Assembly: GCF_001571305.1 (NCBI RefSeq)
Contig: NZ_BCTN01000012.1
Span: forward strand, 94,110 to 158,109
Origin: Erwinia persicina NBRC 102418
GTDB taxonomy: Bacteria; Pseudomonadota; Gammaproteobacteria; Enterobacterales; Enterobacteriaceae
Direction: 5' to 3'
Length of the DNA: 64,000 nt
The translations under genes were made by a program, and so were the position numbers. This document shows positions 20,399-30,180 of this stretch, piece by piece (position 1 is the first letter of the stretch; the number at the start of each line of letters is the position of its first letter). The notes under the pieces were generated by a model that saw only the letters and a list, made by a program, of their open reading frames with translations, made no database searches and was not told the origin of the DNA.

Positions 20399-21542
20399 CA
20401 GATTTTTGTTCTCCAACAAAGTCCAGCCCATCCGGCACCGGCAATTTAACAGGTCTCTTCGGGATCAGCCCCCCTTCCACTTTCCAGCGGCGGAGTTGCC
20501 ACACCCAGGCGAGCACTTCAGCCACGGCTGCGTACAACGTCCCGGGAATATGCTGACCAATTTCACTATGACGATACAGCGCACGCGCCAGCGGCGGTGC
20601 TTCAAGAATCGGGATGCGGTGCTCCTTGCCCAGTTCACGAATGCGCAGAGCAATTTCTCCTGCGCCCTTCGCCAGCACTTTTGGTGCGCTCATTTTCTTT
20701 TCGTCGTACTGCAACGCAACCGAATAGTGGGTCGGGTTAGTGACTATCACGTCCGCCTTCGGCACATCCTGCATCATGCGTCGCCTGGCGGCCGCCCGCA
20801 TCTGCTGACGGATACGCCCTTTCACATGCGGGTCGCCTTCCTGCTGCTTGTGCTCGTCCATAATATCCTGACGAGACATGCGTAAATTTTTGAAGTAACT
20901 GTACACCTGGAAGAAGACGTCGAAACCCACCATCGGGGAGAGCCCCAGCACCACCAGAATGCTGCACATGGCAATCATATTCAGTGCGCTGGCCAGAGCC
21001 GTCACCGGCGATTCGCTGATCAGGCGTAACATTTCCGCCCAGTGATGCCAGATATACAGCCAGGTCACCACGCCCACCAGCGTCGCTTTCAGCACGGCTT
21101 TGAGCAGTTCGGCCGCGGATTGCGCGGACACCAGTTTCGCCAGGCCTTTTATCGGGTTCATTTTGCCGAAGTCGAATTTAATCGACTTGCCGCTGATCAC
21201 CAGCCCACCCAGCAGCATTGGTGCCGCAATTGCCATCACCACCAGGCCGAACATCATTGGCAGAATGGCCAGCACGGCCTGCATTAGCAGATTGGCTATC
21301 TGATGAAGCATCTGACTGGTATCGCTGACCACGGAATGATTGAAGACCAGACCATCGGCCACCAGCGCACCCAGTTTTCGCCCCATCCACTCGCCGCCGA
21401 CCCACAGAATACTCAGGCCGGTCACCAGCATCAGAATCGATGTCAGCTCGCGCGATCGCGGGATTTGCCCTTCTTCTCGTGCTTTTTCAAGTCGATGGGC
21501 CGTGGGGGACTCTGTTTTTTCCTGATCGCTATCCTGAGACAC
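20391..21542 (-). CDS. flhB: FlhB, flagellar export switch protein
   Basis: A 383-residue membrane protein that switches export from rod/hook to filament substrates. The self-cleavage site NPTH is seen in IVTNPTHYSVALQYD, and the N-terminal EKAREEGQIPRSRELTS is typical. The GTG at 21542 is taken as the start because the family begins near SxxSDxEKTE; a longer ORF adds 15 residues. It is separated from cheZ by a pair of strong hairpins, so flhBAE is probably a separate class 2 operon. Confidence 0.95.
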   Translation of the reverse strand: MSQDSDQEKTESPTAHRLEKAREEGQIPRSRELTSILMLVTGLSILWVGGEWMGRKLGALVADGLVFNHSVVSDTSQMLHQIANLLMQAVLAILPMMFGLVVMAIAAPMLLGGLVISGKSIKFDFGKMNPIKGLAKLVSAQSAAELLKAVLKATLVGVVTWLYIWHHWAEMLRLISESPVTALASALNMIAMCSILVVLGLSPMVGFDVFFQVYSYFKNLRMSRQDIMDEHKQQEGDPHVKGRIRQQMRAAARRRMMQDVPKADVIVTNPTHYSVALQYDEKKMSAPKVLAKGAGEIALRIRELGKEHRIPILEAPPLARALYRHSEIGQHIPGTLYAAVAEVLAWVWQLRRWKVEGGLIPKRPVKLPVPDGLDFVGEQKSDG

Positions 21543-21654
21543 GGTAGCAAAACCTTCAATACGGAATGACTGAGGGTAGAATGCCAAATTCGCGCAGGGG
21601 TAATGCCACGAGTAAACGGGTAAAAAGGGGGTTATTTAAGGAATGGGCGAAAGA

Positions 21655-21714
21655 CAGTGCCCGCGCAATGGCGCGGGCACTGACATCAGCAGAGGCGGAA
21701 TGGCTCCGCCTCTG
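21655..21714 (-). terminator. Two tandem hairpins between cheZ and flhB
   Basis: The first, at 21690-21714, has ten-base arms CAGAGGCGGA and TCCGCCTCTG and starts 3 bases after the cheZ stop. The second, at 21655-21682, has twelve-base arms CAGTGCCCGCGC and GCGCGGGCACTG around a four-base loop, followed on the minus strand by TCTTTC. Together they should insulate the chemotaxis operon from flhB. Confidence 0.7.
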
Positions 21715-21717
21715 TTA

Positions 21718-22362
21718 TCAGAAGCCGAGGCTGTCCAGCAGATCGTCAACCTGATCCTGGCTTGCCACCACGTTCGGAGCCGCAGCATTAATCTGCGGGC
21801 CGTTCAGCAGGCTGTCGGTATCTTTCTTCACGCGGGCGCTCTGGTCAGGGATGTTTTCCATGAGGACCGTCAACAGCTGACGCTCAATTTCCTGGATAAC
21901 ATCCATCATACGTTTGATCACCTGCCCGGTCAGATCCTGGAAATCCTGAGCCATCATGATTTCCATCAGCTGGGCATTAGTGAAGCCTGTATGCCCCGGT
22001 ACTTCGTCCAGATAACCACGAGTATCCGAAACCAGAGAGCGGGCATCTGACAGTTCGATAGGGTTCTCGAACCACTCATCCCAGCGAACTTTCAGTGCTT
22101 TCGCTCCATTCTCCATCACTGTCTGACGGGGCTGCGCGGCCTCGACGCAGTTTAGTGCACGCTCGGCCGCCTGGCCGGTCATTTGAATCACATAATCAAG
22201 ACGATCGCGGGCATCCGGGATCGCCTCTGCGGCTTCTGCGATAGCCTGATCAAGACCTAACTCACGCAGACTGTCGCGCAGCATACGCGTCAGTGAACCA
22301 ATTTTAGAGATTATGTCCTGCGCCGAAGCTGCATCAACATTTGGTTTCGGAATAGTGTTCAT
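21718..22362 (-). CDS. cheZ: CheZ, CheY-P phosphatase
   Basis: A 214-residue dimeric helical protein that dephosphorylates CheY. The catalytic glutamine lies in [20 protein letters not shown], and the C-terminal CheY-binding peptide [15 protein letters not shown] is intact. Length is identical to E. coli. It is 9 bases after cheY, the last gene of cheRBYZ. Confidence 0.98.
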   Translation of the reverse strand: MNTIPKPNVDAASAQDIISKIGSLTRMLRDSLRELGLDQAIAEAAEAIPDARDRLDYVIQMTGQAAERALNCVEAAQPRQTVMENGAKALKVRWDEWFENPIELSDARSLVSDTRGYLDEVPGHTGFTNAQLMEIMMAQDFQDLTGQVIKRMMDVIQEIERQLLTVLMENIPDQSARVKKDTDSLLNGPQINAAAPNVVASQDQVDDLLDSLGF

Positions 22363-22371
22363 CTCAGCTCC

Positions 22372-22761
22372 TTACATACCCAGTTTTTCGAAGATCTTAC
22401 CTAACTTCTCTTCCAGGGTAGCCGCTGTGAATGGTTTAACAACGTAGCCGCTGGCACCCGCCTGTGCAGCCGCAATGATATTCTCTTTCTTGGCTTCTGC
22501 CGTAACCATCAACACCGGCAGCTTACTCAGCGCGGCATCCGCACGGATGGTTTGCAGCAGCTGCAGGCCATCCATATTCGGCATGTTCCAGTCAGACACC
22601 ACGAAGTCGAAACCCCCTGCACGCAGTTTGTTCAGCGCATCCACACCGTCTTCTGCTTCTTCAACATTGTTGAAGCCCAGCTCTTTTAACAGGTTACGGA
22701 CGATACGACGCATCGTGTTGAAGTCATCGACCACCAGAAACCGCATATTTTTATCAACCAT
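22372..22761 (-). CDS. cheY: CheY, chemotaxis response regulator
   Basis: A 129-residue single receiver domain that, when phosphorylated by CheA, binds FliM and causes clockwise rotation. The phospho-acceptor aspartate is in [12 protein letters not shown], the acidic pair in FLVVDDF, the threonine in [11 protein letters not shown] and the lysine in GYVVKPFT. Almost identical to the E. coli protein by eye. Confidence 0.99.
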   Translation of the reverse strand: MVDKNMRFLVVDDFNTMRRIVRNLLKELGFNNVEEAEDGVDALNKLRAGGFDFVVSDWNMPNMDGLQLLQTIRADAALSKLPVLMVTAEAKKENIIAAAQAGASGYVVKPFTAATLEEKLGKIFEKLGM

Positions 22762-22797
22762 ACCTACTCCCGTAATATGTAGCCCGCGAGGACCGCG

Positions 22798-23847
22798 TTA
22801 GATACGCAACGCCTGTCCGGCGCTAATTTTTGCCAGCATGTGCTGGCTGATTTGGTGGAGATCCACCACCTCACTGGCTCCCCCGAGGGCGATTGCCTCC
22901 CGGGGCATGCCAAATACCACACAGCTCGCTTCGTTCTGGGCAATGGTCCAGGCACCGGCTTTATTCATCGCCAGTAGCCCGGCAGCACCATCGTTCCCCA
23001 TGCCGGTCAGGATCACGCCAACGGCGTTACGACCGGCAAACTGCGCCACTGAGTTAAACAACACATCGACCGACGGTTTATGACGATTCACCGGCGGTCC
23101 GTCATTCAGTTTGACCTGATAGTTCGCGCCACTGCGCGTCAGTTCCATATGCATCGCACCCGGTGCGATATACGCATGGCCCGGCAGAATACGTTCACCG
23201 TCTTCCGCTTCTTTCACCGTAATCTGGCACAGCTTGTTCAGACGTTCGGCAAACGATTTAGTGAAGCCCGGGGGCATATGCTGGGTGATTAACAGCGCCG
23301 GGCTGGTGGCCGGTAACGGCTGCAGCACATGACGAATCGCTTCGGTGCCGCCGGTAGAGGCGCCAATGGCAATCAGTTTTTCACTACTCAGCAGCGGCCC
23401 GGCTTTCAGCATCACCGGCGCAGGCTGTGGCCCACGGGTGTGCAGACGGGCGCGTGACGCCGCACGCACTTTATCGGCAATCATCTGACTGTAGGCCAGC
23501 ATCCCTTCCCGAATTCCCAGCGACGGTTTCGTGACAAAGTCGACGGCTCCCAGCTCCAGGGCACGCAGGGTAATTTCAGACCCTTTGCCCGTCAGTGATG
23601 AAACCATCACCACAGGCATCGGGCGCAGACGCATCAGCTTTTCCAGAAAATCGAGACCGTCCATGCGCGGCATCTCTACATCCAGGGTCAGGACATCCGG
23701 GTTAAACTGCTTAATCAAATCCCGTGCCACCAACGGGTCCGGTGCAGACGCGACCATCTCCATATCGGAATGGCTGTTGATAATTTCGGTCATCAACTGG
23801 CGCATCAACGCCGAATCATCGACGCACAACACTCTGATTTTACTCAT
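22798..23847 (-). CDS. cheB: CheB, receptor methylesterase/deamidase
   Basis: A 349-residue adaptation enzyme that removes methyl groups from, and deamidates, chemoreceptors. An N-terminal receiver domain ([13 protein letters not shown]) is joined by a linker to the esterase domain. The esterase domain has the serine in [10 protein letters not shown], histidine in [10 protein letters not shown] and aspartate in [10 protein letters not shown]. Its start overlaps the cheR stop by one base. Confidence 0.98.
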   Translation of the reverse strand: MSKIRVLCVDDSALMRQLMTEIINSHSDMEMVASAPDPLVARDLIKQFNPDVLTLDVEMPRMDGLDFLEKLMRLRPMPVVMVSSLTGKGSEITLRALELGAVDFVTKPSLGIREGMLAYSQMIADKVRAASRARLHTRGPQPAPVMLKAGPLLSSEKLIAIGASTGGTEAIRHVLQPLPATSPALLITQHMPPGFTKSFAERLNKLCQITVKEAEDGERILPGHAYIAPGAMHMELTRSGANYQVKLNDGPPVNRHKPSVDVLFNSVAQFAGRNAVGVILTGMGNDGAAGLLAMNKAGAWTIAQNEASCVVFGMPREAIALGGASEVVDLHQISQHMLAKISAGQALRI

Positions 23848-24719
23848 TATCTTTCCTTAGTCAGTCCATAGACCGTCTGGCCACGCAGATAAAATTCTTT
23901 ACTAATCTGGCTGAAGTTTTCCGAGTGACCGGCAAACAGCAAACCGCCGGGTTTCAGTAACGGAACAAAACGTCGTAAAATCTTTTCCTGTGTTTCTTTG
24001 TCGAAATAGATCATGACATTACGGCAGAAAATCACATCAAACTGTCCGGGCAGCGCCCAGTCATTAGCCAGCAGATTCAGTTGAGCAAACGTCACCATAT
24101 TGGCCAGCTCAGGACGGGCACGCACCATGCCTTCATGCGGCCCGGTTCCCCGCAGGAAAAAGCGTTGCAGCTGCTGCGGTGAGAGCGTACGCAGCTCCTC
24201 CTGGCGATAGACGCCCGCCAGCGCTTTTTCCAGCACCTGGGTATCGATATCACTGGCGTGGATCTGAAACTTACCCGGGCCGGTGCCCAGCGTTTCCGCC
24301 AGGGTCATCGCAATGGAGTAAGGCTCTTCGCCGGTAGAGGCCGCTGCGCACCACACGCTGTAGTTCCCCGGGCGACGTTTCGCATGCTCCGCCAGGATCG
24401 GAAAGTGGTGGGCTTCGCGAAAAAAGGCCGTCAGGTTGGTGGTCAGGGCATTCACAAACGCCTGCCACTCTGCGCTGTTAGGGTCGTTTTCCAGCAGCGC
24501 CATATAGCGACCAAAATCGTCGATATTTAACATCCGCAGCCGGCGGACCAGGCGGTTGTAGACCATTTCTCGCTTGTGATCGGCGAGAACGATGCCAGCT
24601 CGCTGATAAATCAACTGACTGATACGCTTAAAATGCGTATCGGATAACGGCAGGCGCTGTACCATCTGCGACAGCAGCGTTGCGTTTTCCGGTGGAGCTA
24701 ACAACGTCGATTTCTTCAT
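23847..24719 (-). CDS. cheR: CheR, receptor methyltransferase
   Basis: A 290-residue SAM-dependent enzyme that methylates glutamates on chemoreceptors. The N-terminal helical domain ([20 protein letters not shown]), SAM-binding region ([16 protein letters not shown]) and [10 protein letters not shown] are visible. The ATG at 24719, with AGGATGG upstream, is preferred over a TTG five codons earlier. CheR binds the WETF tail of receptors; three of the four adjacent receptors carry it. Confidence 0.97.
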   Translation of the reverse strand: MKKSTLLAPPENATLLSQMVQRLPLSDTHFKRISQLIYQRAGIVLADHKREMVYNRLVRRLRMLNIDDFGRYMALLENDPNSAEWQAFVNALTTNLTAFFREAHHFPILAEHAKRRPGNYSVWCAAASTGEEPYSIAMTLAETLGTGPGKFQIHASDIDTQVLEKALAGVYRQEELRTLSPQQLQRFFLRGTGPHEGMVRARPELANMVTFAQLNLLANDWALPGQFDVIFCRNVMIYFDKETQEKILRRFVPLLKPGGLLFAGHSENFSQISKEFYLRGQTVYGLTKER

Positions 24720-24768
24720 GTAGCCATCCTGCAAAGCGCGGATAAGGGTATTATTAGGGTGTCTCGTT

Positions 24769-24792
24769 CCCGCCGGTCTTCAGACCGACGGG
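24769..24792 (-). other. Hairpin between receptor 1 and cheR
   Basis: Eleven-base arms with one mismatch (CCCGCCGGTCT and AGACCGACGGG) and a two-base loop lie just after the stop of the last receptor gene. No T-run follows on the minus strand. It may lower read-through or protect the receptor mRNA 3' end rather than fully terminate. Confidence 0.5.
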
Positions 24793-24800
24793 ATCGCTAT

Positions 24801-26357
24801 TTAGTCTGCACGCTCATCCAGTGCGAAGCGGCTGACCGCCGCTGTCAGATATTCTGCCTGTGCTTCCAGTGCCCCCGTGGCGGCCGCGCCCTCTTCCACC
24901 AGGGCGGCGTTCTGCTGGGTCACCTGATCCATCTGGCCTACCGCCAGTGCAACCTGTTCAATACCGCGTCGCTGCTCGTCGCTGGCGGCGGCAATTTCGC
25001 CCATGATGTCGTTCACCCGGTTGACCGACTGGAGGATCTCATCCATCGTTTCCCCGGCAGAAGCGACCTGCTTCGCCCCCTGATCGACCCGGCTGACCGA
25101 CTCTTCAATCAGAGATTTAATCTCTTTCGCCGCCTGTGCGCTGCGCTGGGCAAGGTTACGCACTTCACCCGCGACCACGGCAAACCCGCGTCCCTGCTCA
25201 CCGGCGCGGGCCGCCTCTACCGCCGCATTCAGCGCCAGAATATTGGTCTGGAAGGCAATACCGTCAATGACGCTGGTAATGTCGGCAATCCGTTTTGAAC
25301 TGCTGGCAATCGCGTTCATGGTGGTGACCACATTACCGGTCAGTGCGCCGCCTTTGTGCGCCGTACCCGATGCCTCCCGCGCCAGATCAGAAGCCTGACG
25401 GGCGTTATCGGCGTTGGCAGACACCGTGGCCGTCAGCTGCTCCATACTGGCGGCCGTCTGCGCCAGCGACGCCGCCTGCTGCTCGGTGCGGGCGGAAAGA
25501 TCGTTGTTACCGGCGGCGATCTCGCCAATCCCGGTCTGCATGGCGCGGCTGCCGTCACGCACATCACGCACGGTCGAAGACAGTGCATGCTGCATATGCT
25601 GCAGGCTGGTGAACAGCTGGCCCAGCTCGTTGCGGCTTCCCGCTTCCACTTCGCCATTCAGGTTACCGGAGGCAATGCGCTCAAAATGGCTGCGCATCCG
25701 CGCCAGTGGCGCAATCAGCGCCTGCTTCACCCACCACAGCGCGGCCAGGGTCACCAGAAGTGACAGGGTCACTGAGACCGCAAAAATTACCTTCGACTGG
25801 AAGTAGAAACCTTTGCTGGCGGTCCCGGCGTGATCACGCAGTTCATCGATGTGTTTCATCCAGCGCTGGTACTGCACCTGGAACTTGTCCTGCTTGCCCT
25901 GCGTCGGAGAGTCAAGAAACGCCTGCAGCTGATTGTTCTGCAGCCAGGCGATCAGCTGTGACAACTCGCTGTAGTAGACGTCATAGGCCGCCACAATATC
26001 TTTTTCCAGTGCCATCCCCTCGGGGGTGACGACGGGGATCGCTTTAAATGCTTTAAACGCCTTATCGGCCCGATCGAGGTCGCTCTGCGCTTTGGTCATC
26101 AGGCTGACCACCTGCTCACGCGGGACATTCAGTGCCGCACGGGTGCCGGCACGACTCAGTGTCACACGGGTGCTGAGAAGCGCAGCCCAGCTTTCACCCA
26201 GCGCGTCGCGCTGGTCACCGCTGATTTCAACCTGATGAATATTGTCTGCATCCAGGCGGAAAGAGTTAAATGACAGTCCGCTGGCGGCGATCTGCATCAG
26301 GCAAAACACGCCAAGCAGGGCGATGATGGTGCCAGATATACGTAAACGACCTAACAT
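24801..26357 (-). CDS. Methyl-accepting chemotaxis protein 1 (no WETF tail)
   Basis: A 518-residue transmembrane receptor: TM1 at about residues 8-30, a periplasmic Tar-type four-helix sensor, TM2 near 190-210, HAMP, then the signalling hairpin with the invariant [19 protein letters not shown]. The start at 26357 has GGGGAG upstream. R64, R69 and R73 and the SPTQGKQ segment of amino-acid receptors are conserved. The C terminus ends [11 protein letters not shown], so it lacks the CheR/CheB-binding pentapeptide, like E. coli Tap, which also sits next to cheR. I see no clear sigma-28 promoter directly upstream. Ligand unknown. Confidence 0.95.
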   Translation of the reverse strand: MLGRLRISGTIIALLGVFCLMQIAASGLSFNSFRLDADNIHQVEISGDQRDALGESWAALLSTRVTLSRAGTRAALNVPREQVVSLMTKAQSDLDRADKAFKAFKAIPVVTPEGMALEKDIVAAYDVYYSELSQLIAWLQNNQLQAFLDSPTQGKQDKFQVQYQRWMKHIDELRDHAGTASKGFYFQSKVIFAVSVTLSLLVTLAALWWVKQALIAPLARMRSHFERIASGNLNGEVEAGSRNELGQLFTSLQHMQHALSSTVRDVRDGSRAMQTGIGEIAAGNNDLSARTEQQAASLAQTAASMEQLTATVSANADNARQASDLAREASGTAHKGGALTGNVVTTMNAIASSSKRIADITSVIDGIAFQTNILALNAAVEAARAGEQGRGFAVVAGEVRNLAQRSAQAAKEIKSLIEESVSRVDQGAKQVASAGETMDEILQSVNRVNDIMGEIAAASDEQRRGIEQVALAVGQMDQVTQQNAALVEEGAAATGALEAQAEYLTAAVSRFALDERAD

Positions 26358-26467
26358 TGCGCACTCCCCGGAAATGTCACCTGACACAGGCAACAAAAAA
26401 GATTCTTTTTCATCGGGCCGCCCGTTTACCGGGCTGGCCTCTTGTAGCGTTATAGCGGGTTCAGAAA

Positions 26468-28147
26468 TTAAAACGTTTCCCAGTTATCATCTGATTTGCT
26501 GGCCGGCAGCGCTTTACGCGCAGCAGACGGAGGTGACAGCAACGGAGAAACCTGCGCCCTGTTGTTATTAACGGCCGCGATGATATTTTCTTTACGAATT
26601 CGGAAAACAGCGACAGCCTGAGTCAGACGGCTGGCCTGATCTTCCAGCGAAGCGGCAGCAGAAGCAGACTCCTCCACCAGTGAGGCATTCTGCTGAGTCA
26701 CGCGATCCATCTCGTTAACGGCGGTGCCCACCTGGTCAATACCCCGGCTCTGTTCGTCGCTGGCAGAGGCGATCTCACCCATGATATCGGTGACGCGGGT
26801 GACCGCGCTGACGATGTCTTTCATGGTTTCCCCGGCGCTTTCCACCAGCACCGAGCCGGTATCCACGCGCGACACGGAATCCTCAATCAGGCCCTTAATC
26901 TCTTTTGCTGCCTGCGCGCTGCGCTGGGCAAGGTTGCGCACTTCTCCGGCCACCACCGCAAAACCACGGCCCTGCTCGCCGGCACGTGCCGCTTCCACCG
27001 CCGCGTTCAGTGCCAGGATATTGGTCTGGAAGGCAATGCCGTCGATCACGCTGATAATATCGGCGATTTTCTTCGAACTTCCGGCGATGTCATTCATGGT
27101 TTTCACCACGCCATCCACCACTTTGCCGCCCTTCTGCGCGGTTTCCGAGGCGCTGAGCGCCAGCTGGGACGCCTGGCGGGCGTTTTCAGCGTTCTGTTTC
27201 ACCGTTGAGGTCAGCTGCTCCATGCTGGCTGCGGTTTCCTGCAGCGCGGAGGCCTGCTCTTCCGTGCGTGAAGAGAGATCGTTATTGCCGGCTGCAATTT
27301 CGCTGGCACCGGTATAGATAGCGTCAGAGCCATCGCGTACCACGCTCACCGTCTTCACCAGTTCCTGCTGCATATGCTGCAGGCTGGCTGCCAGCTGGGC
27401 CATTTCATTGCGCCCTTCCGTGTCGATCTGCTGTGTCAGGTCGCCACTGGCAATATGACGAATATGGTCAATGCTGGCTTTCAGCGGACGTAACAGGATC
27501 TGGTGGATCCCCGACCAGACGGTGGCAATGATGATCACTGACACCAGCAGAATGGTCAGCAGGACCCAGATGGCGCGCTGATAGGCGCTCTCATTCTGCG
27601 CCGAACCGGCTGCCAGCATGCCATCGGTATTTTTCAGCCAGACGGTATAGGCCTGCTCAAATCCGTTCTGGAAACCGGTCGTTGGCTGATCCACGAAGCC
27701 TTTAAAATCACCGCTGGTCAGCATCTGAATCAGCTCGATTAACGCACCGTGCAAAATCTTGTAGTTTTCATTCACACTCTGCACGTGCGGCAGGCTGAGC
27801 ACGTCAGGCGGCAGTTCTTTGTTGAACTCAGCGAATTCCTGCTCTGCCGTCGCCAGCTGCGATTTCGCCAGCGCCAACAGTTCGGCCACCGTCGATCCCG
27901 TTCCCTGGCCTTTTTCATCCAGCAGATAACGCGTTGCCGCACGGTTCAGCGTGTTGCGTGTTTGTACCAGTGCTATCCATGCAGAGGTCAGATTGGCCTG
28001 CTCGCGACGAATCTGTTGGGTCAGACTAAAGTTTTCCTTATCGCCTTTCAGAGACTGGAAAAACAATCCCCCGGAAATTAACTGCAAAGAACCAAATATT
28101 ACCAGGACCAGCATCAGGCTGGTCACCACTTTCATACGCTTGAACAT
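26468..28147 (-). CDS. Methyl-accepting chemotaxis protein 2 (Tsr/Tar type)
   Basis: A 559-residue receptor with TM1 near residues 8-30, a periplasmic sensor, TM2, HAMP and signalling domain. The amino-acid binding set R64, R69, R73 ([13 protein letters not shown]) and QPTTGFQ are at the Tsr/Tar positions. The C terminus is DDNWETF, the CheR/CheB tether. Its own sigma-28 promoter lies at 28178-28204. The signalling half is almost identical at the DNA level to receptor 3, which points to recent duplication or gene conversion. Confidence 0.96.
   Translation of the reverse strand: MFKRMKVVTSLMLVLVIFGSLQLISGGLFFQSLKGDKENFSLTQQIRREQANLTSAWIALVQTRNTLNRAATRYLLDEKGQGTGSTVAELLALAKSQLATAEQEFAEFNKELPPDVLSLPHVQSVNENYKILHGALIELIQMLTSGDFKGFVDQPTTGFQNGFEQAYTVWLKNTDGMLAAGSAQNESAYQRAIWVLLTILLVSVIIIATVWSGIHQILLRPLKASIDHIRHIASGDLTQQIDTEGRNEMAQLAASLQHMQQELVKTVSVVRDGSDAIYTGASEIAAGNNDLSSRTEEQASALQETAASMEQLTSTVKQNAENARQASQLALSASETAQKGGKVVDGVVKTMNDIAGSSKKIADIISVIDGIAFQTNILALNAAVEAARAGEQGRGFAVVAGEVRNLAQRSAQAAKEIKGLIEDSVSRVDTGSVLVESAGETMKDIVSAVTRVTDIMGEIASASDEQSRGIDQVGTAVNEMDRVTQQNASLVEESASAAASLEDQASRLTQAVAVFRIRKENIIAAVNNNRAQVSPLLSPPSAARKALPASKSDDNWETF
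26640..27300. repeat. Near-identical receptor signalling segment, copy A
   Basis: Bases here match those at about 28460-29100 almost letter for letter, in the same orientation. The stretch covers the methylation helices and protein contact tip of receptors 2 and 3. Boundaries are by eye. Confidence 0.8.
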
Positions 28148-28177
28148 ACCTTTCCCCAGTTGGATAGCTACTGTGAT

Positions 28178-28204
28178 TTATCGGCAGTCATAGCGGGATC
28201 TTTA
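28178..28204 (-). promoter_or_regulatory. Sigma-28 (FliA) promoter of receptor 2
   Basis: On the minus strand TAAAGATC (28197-28204), an 11-base spacer and GCCGATAA (28178-28185). The -10 is a perfect match to the consensus and the -35 matches six of eight positions of TAAAGTTT. It lies 31 bases before the start codon. Confidence 0.9.
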
Positions 28205-28216
28205 CCGGGTTATGCA

Positions 28217-28239
28217 TAAAGCCCGCAGAATAGCGGGCT
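28217..28239 (-). terminator. Terminator after receptor 3
   Basis: Seven-base arms AGCCCGC and GCGGGCT with a six-base loop, then TTTATGC on the minus strand. It lies about 60 bases beyond the receptor 3 stop and just upstream of the receptor 2 promoter. Confidence 0.6.
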
Positions 28240-28300
28240 GGGGAGTCAGTTCGTCTTTTTTTTAAGCATATCGGGGCTGAGAACCGCCCCGTCAGCATGG

Positions 28301-29965
28301 CTAGAAGGTTTCCCAGTGATCCCCGGTGGCGGCAGGTGCCGCCAGCTTCGGCGCCGCGGCGGCGCTCAGAGCGGGCCGTTTCAGCACTGCAGCCGGTGCC
28401 GTTTTCTGTTGGCTGAGGCGGAACACCGCAACAGCCTGAGTCAGACGACTGGCCTGATCCTCCAGCGAGGCGGCGGCTGAAGCCGACTCCTCCACCAGCG
28501 AGGCATTCTGCTGGGTCACGCGATCCATTTCATTAACGGCGGTGCCCACCTGGTCAATCCCCCTGCTCTGCTCGTCGCTGGCAGAGGCGATCTCACCCAT
28601 GATATCGGTGACGCGGGTGACCGCGCTGACAATATCATTCATGGTTTCCCCGGCGCTTTCCACCAGCACAGAACCGGTATCCACGCGCGACACGGAATCC
28701 TCAATCAGCCCCTTAATCTCTTTTGCCGCCTGCGCGCTGCGCTGAGCGAGATTGCGCACTTCCCCGGCTACCACCGCAAAACCACGGCCCTGCTCGCCGG
28801 CACGGGCGGCTTCCACCGCCGCGTTCAGTGCCAGGATATTGGTCTGGAAGGCAATGCCGTCGATCACGCTGATAATATCGGCAATCTTCTTCGAACTGCC
28901 GGCGATGTCATTCATGGTTTTCACCACGCCATCCACCACTTTGCCGCCCTTCTGCGCGGTTTCCGAGGCGCTGAGCGCCAGCTGGGACGCCTGGCGGGCG
29001 TTTTCAGCGTTCTGTTTCACCGTCGCGGTCAGCTGCTCCATGCTGGCAGCCGTTTCCTGCAGCGCCGAGGCCTGCTGCTCAGTGCGCGAGGAAAGATCGT
29101 TATTCCCGGCGGAGATTTCGCTGGCTCCGGTATAAATGGCGTCAGAACCGTCGCGCACCACGCTCACCGTGCGGATCAGTTCATCCTGCATATGCTGCAG
29201 GCTGGCTGCCAGCTGCGCCATTTCATTACGCCCTTCCACGGTAATCGGCTGTGTCAGATCGCCGCTGGCGATACGGCGAATATGTTCAATGCTGGTTTGC
29301 AGCGGACGCAGCAGGATATGGCGAATTCCTGTCCAGACTCCGGAAATGACCATCAGCGAGACCACCAGTGCAATACCGAGGATCCAGATCGCCTGCCCGT
29401 AAGACCGCAGGTTTTCTTCCGCACCCGCAGCGGCCTGAGCATCATTATTCGTCAGCCAGGCGTCGTAGGCATGGGCAAAGCCATCCTGATAGCCCTGGGT
29501 AGGTTGATCAAAGAATTCATTAATTTTCCCGGCATTCATGAGCTGGATAAGCTCACTCAGCGCCGAGTGGAGGATGTCATAATTTTTCTGGATAGCCAGT
29601 ACGTTGTCGGCCGTCTTTCCCTGTTCTGTCAGGCGGGAATTCCACAGCGCATAATTTTTTTCTGCCAGGGTTAACTGCCCCTGCGCGTCGGCCAGCAGCT
29701 GCTTCACTGCTTCGCTGATCCCTTCACGGTTAGCATCCAGGGTGTAGCGGATACCCGAGCGATTGAGCGTGTTACGCGCCTGAATCAGCGCGATCCAGGA
29801 CTGGTTGAGTGCGGACTGTTGCAGACGAAGCTGCTGGGAGACGGCGAAGTTGTCTTTATCGCCTTTCAGGGCCTGGAAGAATAAGCCCCCTGTGATGAGC
29901 TGTAATGAACCAAAAAACACCAGCACCAGGATCAAACTGGTGACGACCTTCATACGCGTAAACAT
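28301..29965 (-). CDS. Methyl-accepting chemotaxis protein 3 (Tsr type)
   Basis: A 554-residue receptor of the Tsr class. The sensor keeps R64, R69, R73 ([13 protein letters not shown]) and the full [13 protein letters not shown] segment, which in Tsr contributes the threonine that contacts the ligand amino group. TM1, TM2, HAMP and signalling domain are in the usual order, and the tail is GDHWETF. It has its own sigma-28 promoter (29997-30023). By these residues it is the best candidate for a serine or other amino acid receptor. Confidence 0.96.
   Translation of the reverse strand: MFTRMKVVTSLILVLVFFGSLQLITGGLFFQALKGDKDNFAVSQQLRLQQSALNQSWIALIQARNTLNRSGIRYTLDANREGISEAVKQLLADAQGQLTLAEKNYALWNSRLTEQGKTADNVLAIQKNYDILHSALSELIQLMNAGKINEFFDQPTQGYQDGFAHAYDAWLTNNDAQAAAGAEENLRSYGQAIWILGIALVVSLMVISGVWTGIRHILLRPLQTSIEHIRRIASGDLTQPITVEGRNEMAQLAASLQHMQDELIRTVSVVRDGSDAIYTGASEISAGNNDLSSRTEQQASALQETAASMEQLTATVKQNAENARQASQLALSASETAQKGGKVVDGVVKTMNDIAGSSKKIADIISVIDGIAFQTNILALNAAVEAARAGEQGRGFAVVAGEVRNLAQRSAQAAKEIKGLIEDSVSRVDTGSVLVESAGETMNDIVSAVTRVTDIMGEIASASDEQSRGIDQVGTAVNEMDRVTQQNASLVEESASAAASLEDQASRLTQAVAVFRLSQQKTAPAAVLKRPALSAAAAPKLAAPAATGDHWETF
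28460..29100. repeat. Near-identical receptor signalling segment, copy B
   Basis: Partner of the segment at about 26640-27300 in receptor 2. Differences are scattered single bases, mostly at codon third positions. Boundaries are by eye. Confidence 0.8.
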
Positions 29966-29996
29966 AATGTTCCTTATTAAACAGTTGACGCTGCTG

Positions 29997-30023
29997 TTAT
30001 CGGCAGGCGGCTGCGGATCTTTA
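29997..30023 (-). promoter_or_regulatory. Sigma-28 (FliA) promoter of receptor 3
   Basis: On the minus strand TAAAGATC (30016-30023), an 11-base spacer and GCCGATAA (29997-30004). Same element pair as the receptor 2 promoter, 32 bases before the start codon. Confidence 0.9.
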
Positions 30024-30137
30024 TGTGGTCGCGTTGCGGTTAAGGTAGTCAGTTATCTGGCGCTGAGCGGAATGAGCACCATGAAACATTCCGTTATTAT
30101 TTCATTACAGCACTATTATCAGGTTAATCTTCCGTAC

Positions 30138-30161
30138 GGGCGGCCGACGTTAAGGCCGCCC
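30138..30161 (-). terminator. Hairpin after receptor 4
   Basis: Perfect eight-base arms GGGCGGCC and GGCCGCCC with an eight-base loop, 20 bases beyond the receptor 4 stop. No T-run follows, so termination may be partial. Confidence 0.5.
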
Positions 30162-30180
30162 TCTGCCGTTCAACGCACGG

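Noticed and set aside
26724..27317. Long plus-strand ORF inside receptor 2 (and its counterpart at 28752-29135)
   Set aside because: It is the antisense shadow of the strongly conserved, GC-rich signalling domain and has no family resemblance.
26640..29100. Near-identical receptor segments as an assembly artefact
   Set aside because: The two genes have clearly different sensors, tails and flanking sequences, so a collapsed or duplicated contig is unlikely, though read-level data would be decisive.
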